This document shows positions 44,121-51,805 of a stretch of DNA of 64,000 nucleotides, piece by piece (position 1 is the first letter of the stretch; each line of letters opens with the position of its first letter). The notes below the pieces were generated by a model. It saw only the letters and a program-made list of their open reading frames with translations. It did no database searches and was not told the DNA's origin. The position numbers were made by a program, and so were the translations under genes. This DNA is from Capillibacterium thermochitinicola (GTDB lineage Bacteria > Bacillota > UBA4882 > UBA10575), in contig NZ_JAAKDE010000010.1 of the NCBI RefSeq assembly GCF_013664685.1, positions 95,963 through 159,962 of the forward strand, written 5' to 3'.

Positions 44121-44552
44121 ATGAAAGTCAAACAGATCTCCGTCTTTTTAGAGAATAAATCCGGCCGGTTGGCCCAGGTCACCAAGATCCTTGGGGCCAA
44201 CCGGATTAACATCCGTGCCCTGGCCATTGCCGATACGGCCGATTACGGTATTTTGCGTTTGATTGTCAATGATCCCGGGAAAGCGCTGGCGGTATTGCGG
44301 GCGGAAGGTCTAACCGTGCGGGAGACGGAAGTGATTGCCGTCGAGGTACCGGACCAGCCGGGTGGGTTGGCCGCCGTCTTGCAGGAATTGGACGCCAAAG
44401 GGATTAATATTGAGTATATGTACGCTTTTGTCGGAAAGACGGCCGAGAACGCCATCGTGATCTTCCGCGTGGAGGAGATTGACCGGGCGCTTGAGTTGCT
44501 TGAAAATTCCCAGGTTAAGTTGTTGCCCGAGCGTGAACTCTACCATTATTAG
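44121..44552 (+). CDS. Double ACT-domain protein
   Basis: The 143-aa product is essentially two ACT amino-acid-sensing domains: residues 1-65 (KVKQISVFLENKSGRLAQVT) and about 70-135 (VIAVEVPDQPGGLAAVLQEL). Such stand-alone tandem-ACT proteins often accompany phenylacetate-CoA ligase or indolepyruvate oxidoreductase genes and presumably bind an aromatic amino acid. ATG 44121 follows AGGAGAG. It lies 63 nt after the ligase gene with no terminator between, so it should also be under T-box control. No catalytic domain is present. Confidence 0.9.
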   Translation: MKVKQISVFLENKSGRLAQVTKILGANRINIRALAIADTADYGILRLIVNDPGKALAVLRAEGLTVRETEVIAVEVPDQPGGLAAVLQELDAKGINIEYMYAFVGKTAENAIVIFRVEEIDRALELLENSQVKLLPERELYHY

Positions 44553-44554
44553 TT

Positions 44555-44580
44555 CATTTAACCAAAAATTTTGGTAAATG
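44555..44580 (+). other. Palindrome between the ACT gene and lipA
   Basis: ACCAAAAATTTTGGT (44561-44575 region) is a perfect 15-bp palindrome around a central A. It is extended by CATTT/AAATG with one offset base, and no T-tract follows. It could be an operator for lipA or a weak RNA hairpin. The remaining 44581-44704 is AT-rich without a gene. Confidence 0.4.
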
Positions 44581-44704
44581 GTTTCGTGGCGGAAGCCGAA
44601 AATTAGTACAGCAATAAGTAAAGCTAATAAAAAAGTAAAAAGCCCGAAGTTTGTTTCTGGTTTCATTTGGGGAGCAGCAAAGTAGATTTCTGGAGTGTAG
44701 ACGG

Positions 44705-45565
44705 ATGGAGCAACGGAAACCGGAATGGTTGAAGATTAAAGTGCAAGCCAACGAAGAAAAAGCCGATGTCGAGCATTTACTGGATGAACTGGCGTTACCG
44801 ACAGTCTGTAAAGAGGCGCGTTGTCCCAACCTCATGGAGTGTTACAGCAGGAGAACGGCCACTTTTTTGATCTTGGGACGGAATTGTACACGGCATTGCC
44901 GGTTTTGTAATGTGCAAAAAGGACAACCGGAACCGGTGGCCTCCGACGAGCCCGCGCGGGTGGCGCAAGCGGTGGCCAGGCTCCAGTTAAACCACGTGGT
45001 GGTCACTTCGGTGACGCGGGATGATCTCCCGGACGGCGGGGCCGGACAGTTTGCCGCGGTGGTCACGGCGATCCGGCGTTTGAATCCGGGCGTCACCGTT
45101 GAAGTTTTGATTCCCGATTTTCGGGGGGACCCGCTGGCTTTGCAAAAAGTCTTGGCGGTCAAGCCCGATGTCCTCAATCATAATATAGAAACGGTTCCCC
45201 GCCTTTACCCGGCCGTGCGCCCCGAAGCCGATTACCGGCGTTCTTTAACCCTGCTGGCACGGGTGAAAGAGTTTGCCCCCCGGATCCTGACGAAATCCGG
45301 CGTGATGGTGGGTCTGGGCGAAACCGAGGACGAGCTGACTGCGGTGATGAAGGATTTGCGGGCGGCGGGTTGTGATGCGCTGACGATCGGGCAGTATTTG
45401 GCGCCCTCCCGGGCGCACCACCGGGTGGTTGCCTACATCACACCGGCGCAGTTTGCACGGTACGAAAGAATCGGGCGGGAGCTCGGGTTCCGTCATGTGG
45501 CGGCCGGTCCCTTTGTGCGGAGTTCTTACCGGGCGGCGGAGGCTTTTACGGCTTACGAGGTTTAA
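44705..45565 (+). CDS. lipA: Lipoyl synthase
   Basis: Radical SAM enzyme that inserts two sulfurs into protein-bound octanoyl groups. The 286-aa product begins [13 protein letters not shown]. It carries the auxiliary cluster motif [12 protein letters not shown] (C-x4-C-x5-C, about residues 39-50) and the radical SAM motif [10 protein letters not shown] (about 65-74). The C-terminal [12 protein letters not shown] holds the serine ligand. All eight cluster ligands look present. I start at ATG 44705; the upstream extension does not match the family. lpd follows after about 120 nt, suggesting a lipoamide-dependent complex or glycine cleavage system elsewhere, since no E2 or H-protein gene is here. 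Confidence 0.96.
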   Translation: MEQRKPEWLKIKVQANEEKADVEHLLDELALPTVCKEARCPNLMECYSRRTATFLILGRNCTRHCRFCNVQKGQPEPVASDEPARVAQAVARLQLNHVVVTSVTRDDLPDGGAGQFAAVVTAIRRLNPGVTVEVLIPDFRGDPLALQKVLAVKPDVLNHNIETVPRLYPAVRPEADYRRSLTLLARVKEFAPRILTKSGVMVGLGETEDELTAVMKDLRAAGCDALTIGQYLAPSRAHHRVVAYITPAQFARYERIGRELGFRHVAAGPFVRSSYRAAEAFTAYEV

Positions 45566-45687
45566 GGTTAACGTTTGTTTAAAATTGTCGCCCGCCTCTG
45601 CGAGTGAAGGCAAGCGAAAAAATAGAAAATAGGTTATGTATAGCCAAGGCCGGATTGTCGGTTTAGAAAGAGGAGGGAACGATCGGT

Positions 45688-47061
45688 TTGGTTTATGATC
45701 TCATTGTGCTCGGGGGTGGGCCCGCCGGTTACCACGGGGCGGCGCTGGCCGGACGCAAAGGCCTGCGCACCCTTTTGATTGAGGAAAGGGCGTTGGGCGG
45801 CGTCTGTTTACATAACGGTTGTATCCCGTCGAAAACCTGGCTCCAGTCGGCGAAGCTCTTTGCCCATGTCCAAAACGGGGCGGTTTATGGGGTGAAAGCT
45901 GATGGGCTCCATTTTGACCAGCAGGTGGTTACCGCCCGCAAAAACAAGGTGGTCCGGATCCTGAGCGCCGGGGTGAAGACGAAGCTCCAAAACGCCAACG
46001 TGGAAGTGGTGACGGCGAAGGGTGAGATCCAGGGAAAAGATGAGGACGGCTTCCGGATTAAAGCCGGGGCCGATAATTATAAAGGAAAAAACCTTCTGCT
46101 GGCGACCGGGTCGGTGCCGGTAATTCCGCCGATCCCCGGGCTAAAGGAAGGACTGGCGGCGGGGACAGTGAAGACCAACGCCGAGATTTTTGATCTGAAC
46201 CACCTCCCGGCTTCGTTGGTGGTGATCGGCGGCGGTGTGATTGGTTTGGAAATGGCGGCCTACTTCAGTGCGGCCGGCAGTAAAGTGACGGTCATCGAGC
46301 TGCTGGACCGGATTGGCGGGGAAATCGACCGGGAGATCGCCGGGATCCTCTACGATAACTACCGGAAAAAAGGGGTTGATTTTAAATTAAACACCCGGGT
46401 GACCGCGGTCGACGGGTCGCGGGTGCAGTTTACGTCGCCGACGGGGGACGGCGCCGTCGAGGCGGAGCTGGTCCTTTTGAGTGCGGGACGCCGGCCTCTG
46501 CTCTCCGGTTTCGGGTTGGAGACCCTTCAGCCGCACATGGAGCAGGGCCGGTTGGTGGTGGACCGGGCGGGCCGCACCAGCGTCCCGGGGCTCTATGCGG
46601 CGGGGGATGTTAACGGCCGTTCGATGCTGGCCCATACCGCCTACCGGGAAGCGGAAGTCTGTATCGACCGCATCCTGGGGGGAACGGAGGAAGTGAACTA
46701 CGAAGCAATTCCGGCGGTCATTTACACCGATCCGGAGGTGGCTTCCGTGGGCGAGACCGCAGAGTCGGCTGCCCGAAAAGGATTGGCTGTGCAAACGGTC
46801 AAAGTATCTATGCGGTACAGTGGCCGCTATGTCGCGGAACACGAGGGGGGTGATGGGATCTGTAAGCTGGTTGTCAACCGCGGCGACCGGCGGCTCTTGG
46901 GGGTTCACCTGATTGCGGAGTATGCTTCGGAGCTGATCTATGGGGCCGGCCTCATGATCGACCGGGAGTTGCGCATCGACGAGATCGAAAAGATCGTCTT
47001 TCCCCACCCGACCGTGAGTGAGATCATCAAAGAAGCGGCTTTACAATATGGATCGATTTAG
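45688..47061 (+). CDS. lpdA: Dihydrolipoamide dehydrogenase
   Basis: FAD disulfide reductase that reoxidises dihydrolipoamide in 2-oxoacid dehydrogenase or glycine cleavage complexes. The 457-aa product starts at TTG (45688) after AGGAGGG. It has the FAD motif VLGGGPAGYHGA, the redox motif GGVCLHNGCIPSKTW (about residues 36-50) and the NAD Rossmann VIGGGVIGLEMAAYFSAAG (about 178-196). GLYAAGDVNGR and the C-terminal catalytic FPHPTVSEII follow, with the His-Glu pair slightly varied from the usual HAHPT. Its proximity to lipA supports function in lipoate metabolism. Confidence 0.94.
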   Translation: MVYDLIVLGGGPAGYHGAALAGRKGLRTLLIEERALGGVCLHNGCIPSKTWLQSAKLFAHVQNGAVYGVKADGLHFDQQVVTARKNKVVRILSAGVKTKLQNANVEVVTAKGEIQGKDEDGFRIKAGADNYKGKNLLLATGSVPVIPPIPGLKEGLAAGTVKTNAEIFDLNHLPASLVVIGGGVIGLEMAAYFSAAGSKVTVIELLDRIGGEIDREIAGILYDNYRKKGVDFKLNTRVTAVDGSRVQFTSPTGDGAVEAELVLLSAGRRPLLSGFGLETLQPHMEQGRLVVDRAGRTSVPGLYAAGDVNGRSMLAHTAYREAEVCIDRILGGTEEVNYEAIPAVIYTDPEVASVGETAESAARKGLAVQTVKVSMRYSGRYVAEHEGGDGICKLVVNRGDRRLLGVHLIAEYASELIYGAGLMIDRELRIDEIEKIVFPHPTVSEIIKEAALQYGSI

Positions 47062-47114
47062 CGCTCAAACTGATGGAAGCTTGCTTTGAAGAAGGAAGGA
47101 AAGTAGGTGTTAGG

Positions 47115-48152
47115 ATGAGATATTTACCATTGGATGAGATCACGGAAGATATGTGTCTGGCCCGACCGATCTTTAACGGTGATGGGCGCATCTTACTCTC
47201 CAACGGCGTTAGGTTGACGAAAAATTATCTCGCCCGGCTAAAAGAGATGGGTTACCAAAACTTATACGTTTACCGGGCCGGTGAAGAGATCAACGATTTT
47301 TCCATACCCGTTAGTGACCAAACCATGCGCGAAGCGATCCATGGGGTGAAGGACGCGTTTAGCAAAGCCGCTCAGCGGCAACACTTGAACACCAGAAGCG
47401 TCAATGAAATAGTCAATTACATTTTGGACGAAATCTTGACCAACCCAACCGTCCTTTATAACCTGATGGATATCAAAAACCACGATAATTACTATTACCA
47501 TCATTGCGTCAACGTCGGGATCATTTCCACCTTAATCGCCAAGGAAATGGGTTTTTCCCGCGATAAAATGAAAGATTTGACCACCGGCGCGCTCCTCCAT
47601 GACTTGGGGATGGTCTGTGTTGACCCGAAGATCCTGACCCAACCGCGGCCTCTCACCGACGAGGAAATGGCGGCGGTGCGTGAACATACCAATTACGGCT
47701 TTCAACTCCTCCGCTCGGAACGGGATTTGAGTATTCTGGTGGCGCATACCGCCTGGCAGCACCATGAACGGATGGATGGAAGCGGCTACCCGAAGGGGCT
47801 GGTTGGGGAAGAGATCCATCTGTTCGGCCGGATCGTCGCGGTGGCCGACTCTTACGAGACGATGACCAGCGGCCGTGTCTACCAGAAAGCCATGTGGAGC
47901 CACGAAGCGATCCGGCAGTTGAAGGAGAGCGCGCCCGAAAAATACGATCCGCAAGTGGTGGCGGCAATGGAACGTTCGATTGCCTCCTACCCCGTGGGCA
48001 GTGTGGTGGTGCTGAACACCCACGAAGAGGCGGTGGTGGTCGACGTGAACGCCAAAAAAATCACCATTCAGTTTTCCAGCGGGCCACGGGTTAATGCCCT
48101 GATGGATTTGGAGCCCGATTCGGAGATTAAAATTGAAGAGCGTCTGTCTTGA
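47115..48152 (+). CDS. HD-GYP domain protein (probable c-di-GMP phosphodiesterase)
   Basis: The 345-aa product has an N-terminal region of about 110 aa (MRYLPLDEITEDMCLARPIF, a beta-rich segment common before HD-GYP domains). The HD-GYP domain shows HHCVNVGIISTLIAKEMG, LLHDLGMV (metal HD) and HHERMDGSGYPKGLVGEE (about 217-234), the HHExxDGxGYP signature. These residues are intact, so c-di-GMP hydrolysis to pGpG or GMP is likely. No receiver or membrane domain. I start at 47115 with AGGTGTTAGG upstream; a longer frame begins at 47073. CheR at 50.6 kb is another signalling enzyme, but no motility genes are near. Confidence 0.9.
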   Translation: MRYLPLDEITEDMCLARPIFNGDGRILLSNGVRLTKNYLARLKEMGYQNLYVYRAGEEINDFSIPVSDQTMREAIHGVKDAFSKAAQRQHLNTRSVNEIVNYILDEILTNPTVLYNLMDIKNHDNYYYHHCVNVGIISTLIAKEMGFSRDKMKDLTTGALLHDLGMVCVDPKILTQPRPLTDEEMAAVREHTNYGFQLLRSERDLSILVAHTAWQHHERMDGSGYPKGLVGEEIHLFGRIVAVADSYETMTSGRVYQKAMWSHEAIRQLKESAPEKYDPQVVAAMERSIASYPVGSVVVLNTHEEAVVVDVNAKKITIQFSSGPRVNALMDLEPDSEIKIEERLS

Positions 48153-48185
48153 GGAGTGACGACACCAACAACTCTGCTGCTCTTA

Positions 48186-48629
48186 TCAGCTTTTTGAGTC
48201 CGGACCTTTACCGGTCGTCTGTCCTTTCTTCACCAGATCCTGGAGGGTGGTGGACGAAAGGACTTCATCGATTTTGGCGGAAAGTTCCTGCCAAAAAGGC
48301 ATCGTCAGACAGGTGTCCATCTTGTCGCATTCGGCCGGTGACCCGCCGGGGGTACAATTGGCCAGGGTGAGCGGGCCTTCCAGTGCTTTCAGCACTTCAC
48401 CGACGGTAATCTGGTGGGCGGGGCGGGCCAGGACGTAGCCGCCGTAAGAGCCCCGGACCGCGTTGACCAACCCGGCTTTGCGCAAGAGGGCAAAAACTTG
48501 TTCCAAATAGGATTCGGAGATACCCTGCCGTTCAGCGATCACCCGTAGCGGAACGGGTTTTTTTTGGCCGTAATACACCAGATCGGCCAAGGACCGTAAA
48601 CCATACCTTCCTTTGGTTGAGATCAGCAA
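48186..48629 (-). CDS. Rrf2-family transcriptional regulator (IscR-like cysteines)
   Basis: The 147-aa product begins LISTKGRYGLRSLADLVYYG (TTG start behind AAAGGAGCG). It has the Rrf2 winged helix with RVIAERQGISESYLEQVFAL and VRGSYGGYVLARP. It carries three cysteines, CTPGGSPAECDKMDTC (C-x8-C-x5-C, about residues 92-107), the placement of the IscR-type iron-sulfur ligands. It could sense cluster status or act like CymR on cysteine metabolism. No isc/suf or cysteine genes flank it, so the target is not evident. It is divergent from the EamA transporter gene. Confidence 0.92.
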   Translation of the reverse strand: MLISTKGRYGLRSLADLVYYGQKKPVPLRVIAERQGISESYLEQVFALLRKAGLVNAVRGSYGGYVLARPAHQITVGEVLKALEGPLTLANCTPGGSPAECDKMDTCLTMPFWQELSAKIDEVLSSTTLQDLVKKGQTTGKGPDSKS

Positions 48630-48682
48630 GGTGTACGCTCCTTTCTAAACCCAGTAATTCGGTAGGAAAATGGGTTATTTTA

Positions 48683-48711
48683 AATCTAACACAAAAGCAG
48701 GGGATAATCAA
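48683..48711 (-). promoter_or_regulatory. Promoter of the Rrf2 regulator gene
   Basis: On the minus strand TTGATT (48706-48711), a 17-nt spacer and TAGATT (48683-48688) lie about 55 nt before the TTG start. Rrf2 proteins often bind near their own promoters. Confidence 0.5.
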
Positions 48712-48874
48712 GATTTGCGCCAATGGAAAAAGGAGAAAACGCTTGTTTAGAAACACAAAGCGTAACACGGGAAATGGTAGAAAAGAAACGTTCCGGATGC
48801 TATACTATAATTATGCTCTCGTCAGGGAAAATGTAATAAATAATGAAGGATCACGATGGAAAGGATGCAACAAG

Positions 48875-49795
48875 ATGACTGAGATCAAAACCGAGCGCGG
48901 CAAGGCCGAACGGACCAGAGCCGTAATTTTGCTGGTGATTACGGCCACCCTTTGGAGTACCAGCGGACTCCTGATAAAACTGATCGACTGGAACCCACTG
49001 GCCATCACCGGGGTGCGCAGCATCTTTGCGGCGCTTTTGATGTGGGGTTATACGAAGAAACCAAGGCTGAACCGCTCCGGTTGGCAATGGGCGGCGGCGT
49101 TTGCCTACGCCGGGACCATGATCACATTTGTGATGGCCAATAAGATGACAACCTCGGCCAATGCCATACTTCTCCAGTATACCGCCCCTATCTACGTGGT
49201 GCTCTTTGCCCGTTTGCTTTTGGGAGAAAGGACCACCGGGCTTGACTGGGCGACGATTGTTGTGGTTTTAGCCGGGATGGGCCTCTTTTTCAAGGAAGAA
49301 TTGACCCCCGGCGCCTTTTGGGGGAACGTGATTGCCGTGGTCAGTGGGGTTTTCTTTGCCCTGACCGCCGTTCTCCTCCGGAAACAGCGGGACGGGATCC
49401 CGGTTGAATCGGTGTTGCTGGGCAACCTTATTACCGCGGTGGTGGCGATCCCGTTTGTGGTCAATGACCCCCTGCCGAACCTTACGGCCTTGTTGATCCT
49501 TGTTTTGATGGGGTTTTTCCAGATCGGGCTCTCCTATATTCTCTATACCATTGCGCTGCAAAAAGTCTCCGCCCTGGAGGGGGTGCTGGTTCCCCTGTTG
49601 GAGCCGTTGCTGAACCCGATCTGGGTCCTGATCTTTACCGGAGAAACACCGGGCATCTGGGCGCTGGTGGGCGGGGCGATTGTCTTGTCGGCCGTGACCT
49701 TCCGCAGTTTTATCCTGACCGCCCGGGAGGCCAAAAACCGCAAGCCCGGTGGGGAAGGCGCGAATTTTGCTGAAAGAAGCGGAAAAATGTTGTGA
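48875..49795 (+). CDS. EamA/DMT-superfamily transporter
   Basis: The 306-aa product is a ten-span drug/metabolite transporter with the two-fold EamA repeat. The first repeat begins AVILLVITATLWSTSGLLIK (residues about 14-33) and contains MTTSANAILLQYTAPIYVVL. The second starts near FWGNVIAVVSGVFFALTAVL and contains the equivalent VSALEGVLVPLLEPLLNPIW. Such proteins export metabolites or amino acids; the substrate is unknown. I start at 48875 (MTEIKTERGKAERTRAV) because AAAGGATG precedes it; the open frame extends upstream to 48617 but that part is not membrane-like and overlaps the regulator's promoter. A TATACTATAAT stretch at 48801-48811 may be its -10. Confidence 0.9.
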   Translation: MTEIKTERGKAERTRAVILLVITATLWSTSGLLIKLIDWNPLAITGVRSIFAALLMWGYTKKPRLNRSGWQWAAAFAYAGTMITFVMANKMTTSANAILLQYTAPIYVVLFARLLLGERTTGLDWATIVVVLAGMGLFFKEELTPGAFWGNVIAVVSGVFFALTAVLLRKQRDGIPVESVLLGNLITAVVAIPFVVNDPLPNLTALLILVLMGFFQIGLSYILYTIALQKVSALEGVLVPLLEPLLNPIWVLIFTGETPGIWALVGGAIVLSAVTFRSFILTAREAKNRKPGGEGANFAERSGKML

Positions 49796-49850
49796 GATGG
49801 TGAAAGATAGGAGAGATAGGGAGAGATAGTGAAGATAAGGAGGGGACCTT

Positions 49851-50420
49851 ATGCTTAAGGAATTGATCCGCAAGAACCGGAGTTACCGCCGGTTTTATGA
49901 GCAGGAACCGCTATCCAGGGCAACCCTGGTTGAATTGGTGGACCTGGCGCGGTACGCGCCCTCGGCGGCCAACCGCCAACCTCTGAAGTATTTGTTGTCA
50001 TACACCCCGGAGCGGAACAGCCGGATCTTTCCCCACCTGCGCTGGGCGGGGTATCTGACCGACTGGCCCGGGCCGGCTCCCGGTGAACGCCCGGCGGGTT
50101 ATATTGTGATCTTGGGTGATACCACCATCAGTAAAAATTTCGACTGCGACCACGGGATTGCCGCCCAAAGCATCCTTTTGGGGGCGGTCGAGGCGGGGCT
50201 GGGCGGCTGTATTATCGGCTCCATCGACCGGGAGGGGTTACGGCAAGCCCTCCAGATCCCGGCTCATTTCGAGATCTTGCTGGTCCTGGCTTTGGGCCGG
50301 CCGAAAGAAGAAGTTGTTCTCGAGACGATGGACGAAAGCGGCGATATCCGCTACTGGCGGGATGAGCAGGCCGTCCATCATGTGCCGAAACGGCCTTTGG
50401 ACGACCTGATCCTGGACTGA
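49851..50420 (+). CDS. Nitroreductase family protein
   Basis: FMN-dependent oxidoreductase of unknown substrate. The 189-aa product begins MLKELIRKNRSYRRFYEQEP, the usual R-S-R/Y-R-x-F start of the family. It has the FMN-contact LARYAPSAANRQPLKY (about residues 33-48) and IAAQSILLGAVEAGLGGCII (about 104-123), then LVLALGRPKEE. ATG follows AAGGAGGGG at good spacing. Small nitroreductases of this type in anaerobes reduce quinones, nitro compounds or flavins. It lies 55 nt after the transporter gene and may share its transcript. Confidence 0.9.
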   Translation: MLKELIRKNRSYRRFYEQEPLSRATLVELVDLARYAPSAANRQPLKYLLSYTPERNSRIFPHLRWAGYLTDWPGPAPGERPAGYIVILGDTTISKNFDCDHGIAAQSILLGAVEAGLGGCIIGSIDREGLRQALQIPAHFEILLVLALGRPKEEVVLETMDESGDIRYWRDEQAVHHVPKRPLDDLILD

Positions 50421-50616
50421 GCTTTTCTGGGGCGGCCTTCGCGTGATTTTTACGCGGCCTTTGTGCCGTTTTACGCGGGACCGTTACGTTGTGGCCGGCG
50501 GAAAATCTTACCTGGGCGTAAAAAACCTTTAAAAAGGAAAACCCTGGCGCTCGTCGAATGGATCAGCAGGTTCAGAACACTTGGGATGGATGAGGGAAGC
50601 GGAGGATGATCAGACC

Positions 50617-51429
50617 ATGGCCCTTTCCTACGAGGAGTTTAAAAAGGCAGCATCCAAACTTTGTGGGACCGACCTTTTTTTATATAAAAGCCAGCAGATG
50701 GACCGGCGGATCCATTCTCTCATGGGCTTTTGGGGGATCCGTGATTACGATGAATACCTTACGGTTTTAAAGACCAACCCCCAACGGTACCAAGAGTTCG
50801 TCAAACGGCTGACCATTAATGTTTCGGAGTTTTTCCGGAATCCGGACCGCTTTATCGAGTTGTGGGAGCGGTTTTTACCCGAGATTCTGCAGAAAACAGG
50901 CGGGGTCCGGATCTGGTCGGCGGGGTGTTCCAACGGGGCCGAACCTTATTCGGTCGCCATTATTTTAAGTGAGTTGAACGCGCTGCACCGGGCGTCGATT
51001 CTGGCCACTGATATAGACGAGGTGGTTTTGGAAAAAGCCCGGAAAGGAGCCTATATATTTAATGAAGTGAAAAGTTTGCCCTCTGAGTTACGGGAGAAGT
51101 ATTTTCGGCAGGAGGGGGAGGTATTCTATTTTGATGAAGCCTTGAAAAAACGGGTCCAATTCAAAAAACACAATTTGTTGCAGGAACCCTTCCCCGAGAA
51201 CCTGGACCTGATTATCTGCCGGAATGTGGTGATTTATTTCACGGAGGAGGCCAAGCAAAAGATCTACGTCGATTTCAACCGGGCTTTACGGGTCGGCGGC
51301 TATTTTTTAACGGGCGGCACCGAACCGATCCTCTATTACCGGCAGTATGGTTTTGAGAACGTGGCCCCATCTTTCTACCAAAAAATTGGCCCGCCGATGA
51401 GCACTGCGGGGCCGGGCAATGGAGTTTAG
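50617..51429 (+). CDS. CheR-type protein-glutamate methyltransferase
   Basis: SAM-dependent methyltransferase that normally methylates chemoreceptors. The 270-aa product has the CheR N-domain (LSYEEFKKAASKLCGTDLFL to about residue 75) with LTINVSEFFRNPDRF. The SAM motif is VRIWSAGCSNGAEPYSVAI (about 98-116), followed by ILATDIDEVVLEKARKGAY, LDLIICRNVVIYF and GGYFLTGGTEPI. I start at 50617 behind GGAGGATGA. No other chemotaxis gene is in the window. It directly precedes acpS with 1 nt between stop and start. Confidence 0.93.
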   Translation: MALSYEEFKKAASKLCGTDLFLYKSQQMDRRIHSLMGFWGIRDYDEYLTVLKTNPQRYQEFVKRLTINVSEFFRNPDRFIELWERFLPEILQKTGGVRIWSAGCSNGAEPYSVAIILSELNALHRASILATDIDEVVLEKARKGAYIFNEVKSLPSELREKYFRQEGEVFYFDEALKKRVQFKKHNLLQEPFPENLDLIICRNVVIYFTEEAKQKIYVDFNRALRVGGYFLTGGTEPILYYRQYGFENVAPSFYQKIGPPMSTAGPGNGV

Positions 51430-51430
51430 G

Positions 51431-51805
51431 ATGATTAAAGGTATCGGAACCGACATAGTAGAGATCAGCCGGATCGCCAATTTGATGGCCAGACGGGGGG
51501 AGACCTTTTTGCGGCGGGTCTTTACCCCGGAAGAGTTGGCAAACTGCGGCCGGGCCGCCCACCGTTTAGCCGGACGGTTTGCGGCGAAAGAGGCCTTTTT
51601 TAAAGCCCTGGGCACCGGCTTTCGCGGCTTTAAATGGCATGAAGTCGAGGTGCACAACGACGAACTGGGTGCCCCTTATTTTTCTTTCTCCCCCCGCCTC
51701 CGGGACTATCTCCTGGCGCAGGGGGTGGGGAAGACCCATCTGTCAATTGCCCATAGTAGAGAATATGCGGTTGCGCAGGTTATTATGGAGCGGATCAAAA
51801 CATGA
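51431..51805 (+). CDS. acpS: Holo-[acyl-carrier-protein] synthase
   Basis: AcpS transfers 4'-phosphopantetheine from CoA to acyl carrier protein. The 124-aa product starts MIKGIGTDIVEISRI (metal Asp at about residue 7). It has the second metal motif RFAAKEAFFKALGTGF (about 51-66), then KTHLSIAHSREYAVAQVI. ATG 51431 lies 1 nt after the cheR stop with GGAG inside cheR. The stop overlaps the nnr ATG (ATGA). The order acpS-nnr-alr is common in Firmicutes. Confidence 0.96.
   Translation: MIKGIGTDIVEISRIANLMARRGETFLRRVFTPEELANCGRAAHRLAGRFAAKEAFFKALGTGFRGFKWHEVEVHNDELGAPYFSFSPRLRDYLLAQGVGKTHLSIAHSREYAVAQVIMERIKT

Noticed and set aside
48617..48874. N-terminal extension of the EamA transporter (86 codons)
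   Set aside because: It overlaps the divergent promoter region of the Rrf2 gene, is not membrane-like, and a ribosome site precedes 48875.
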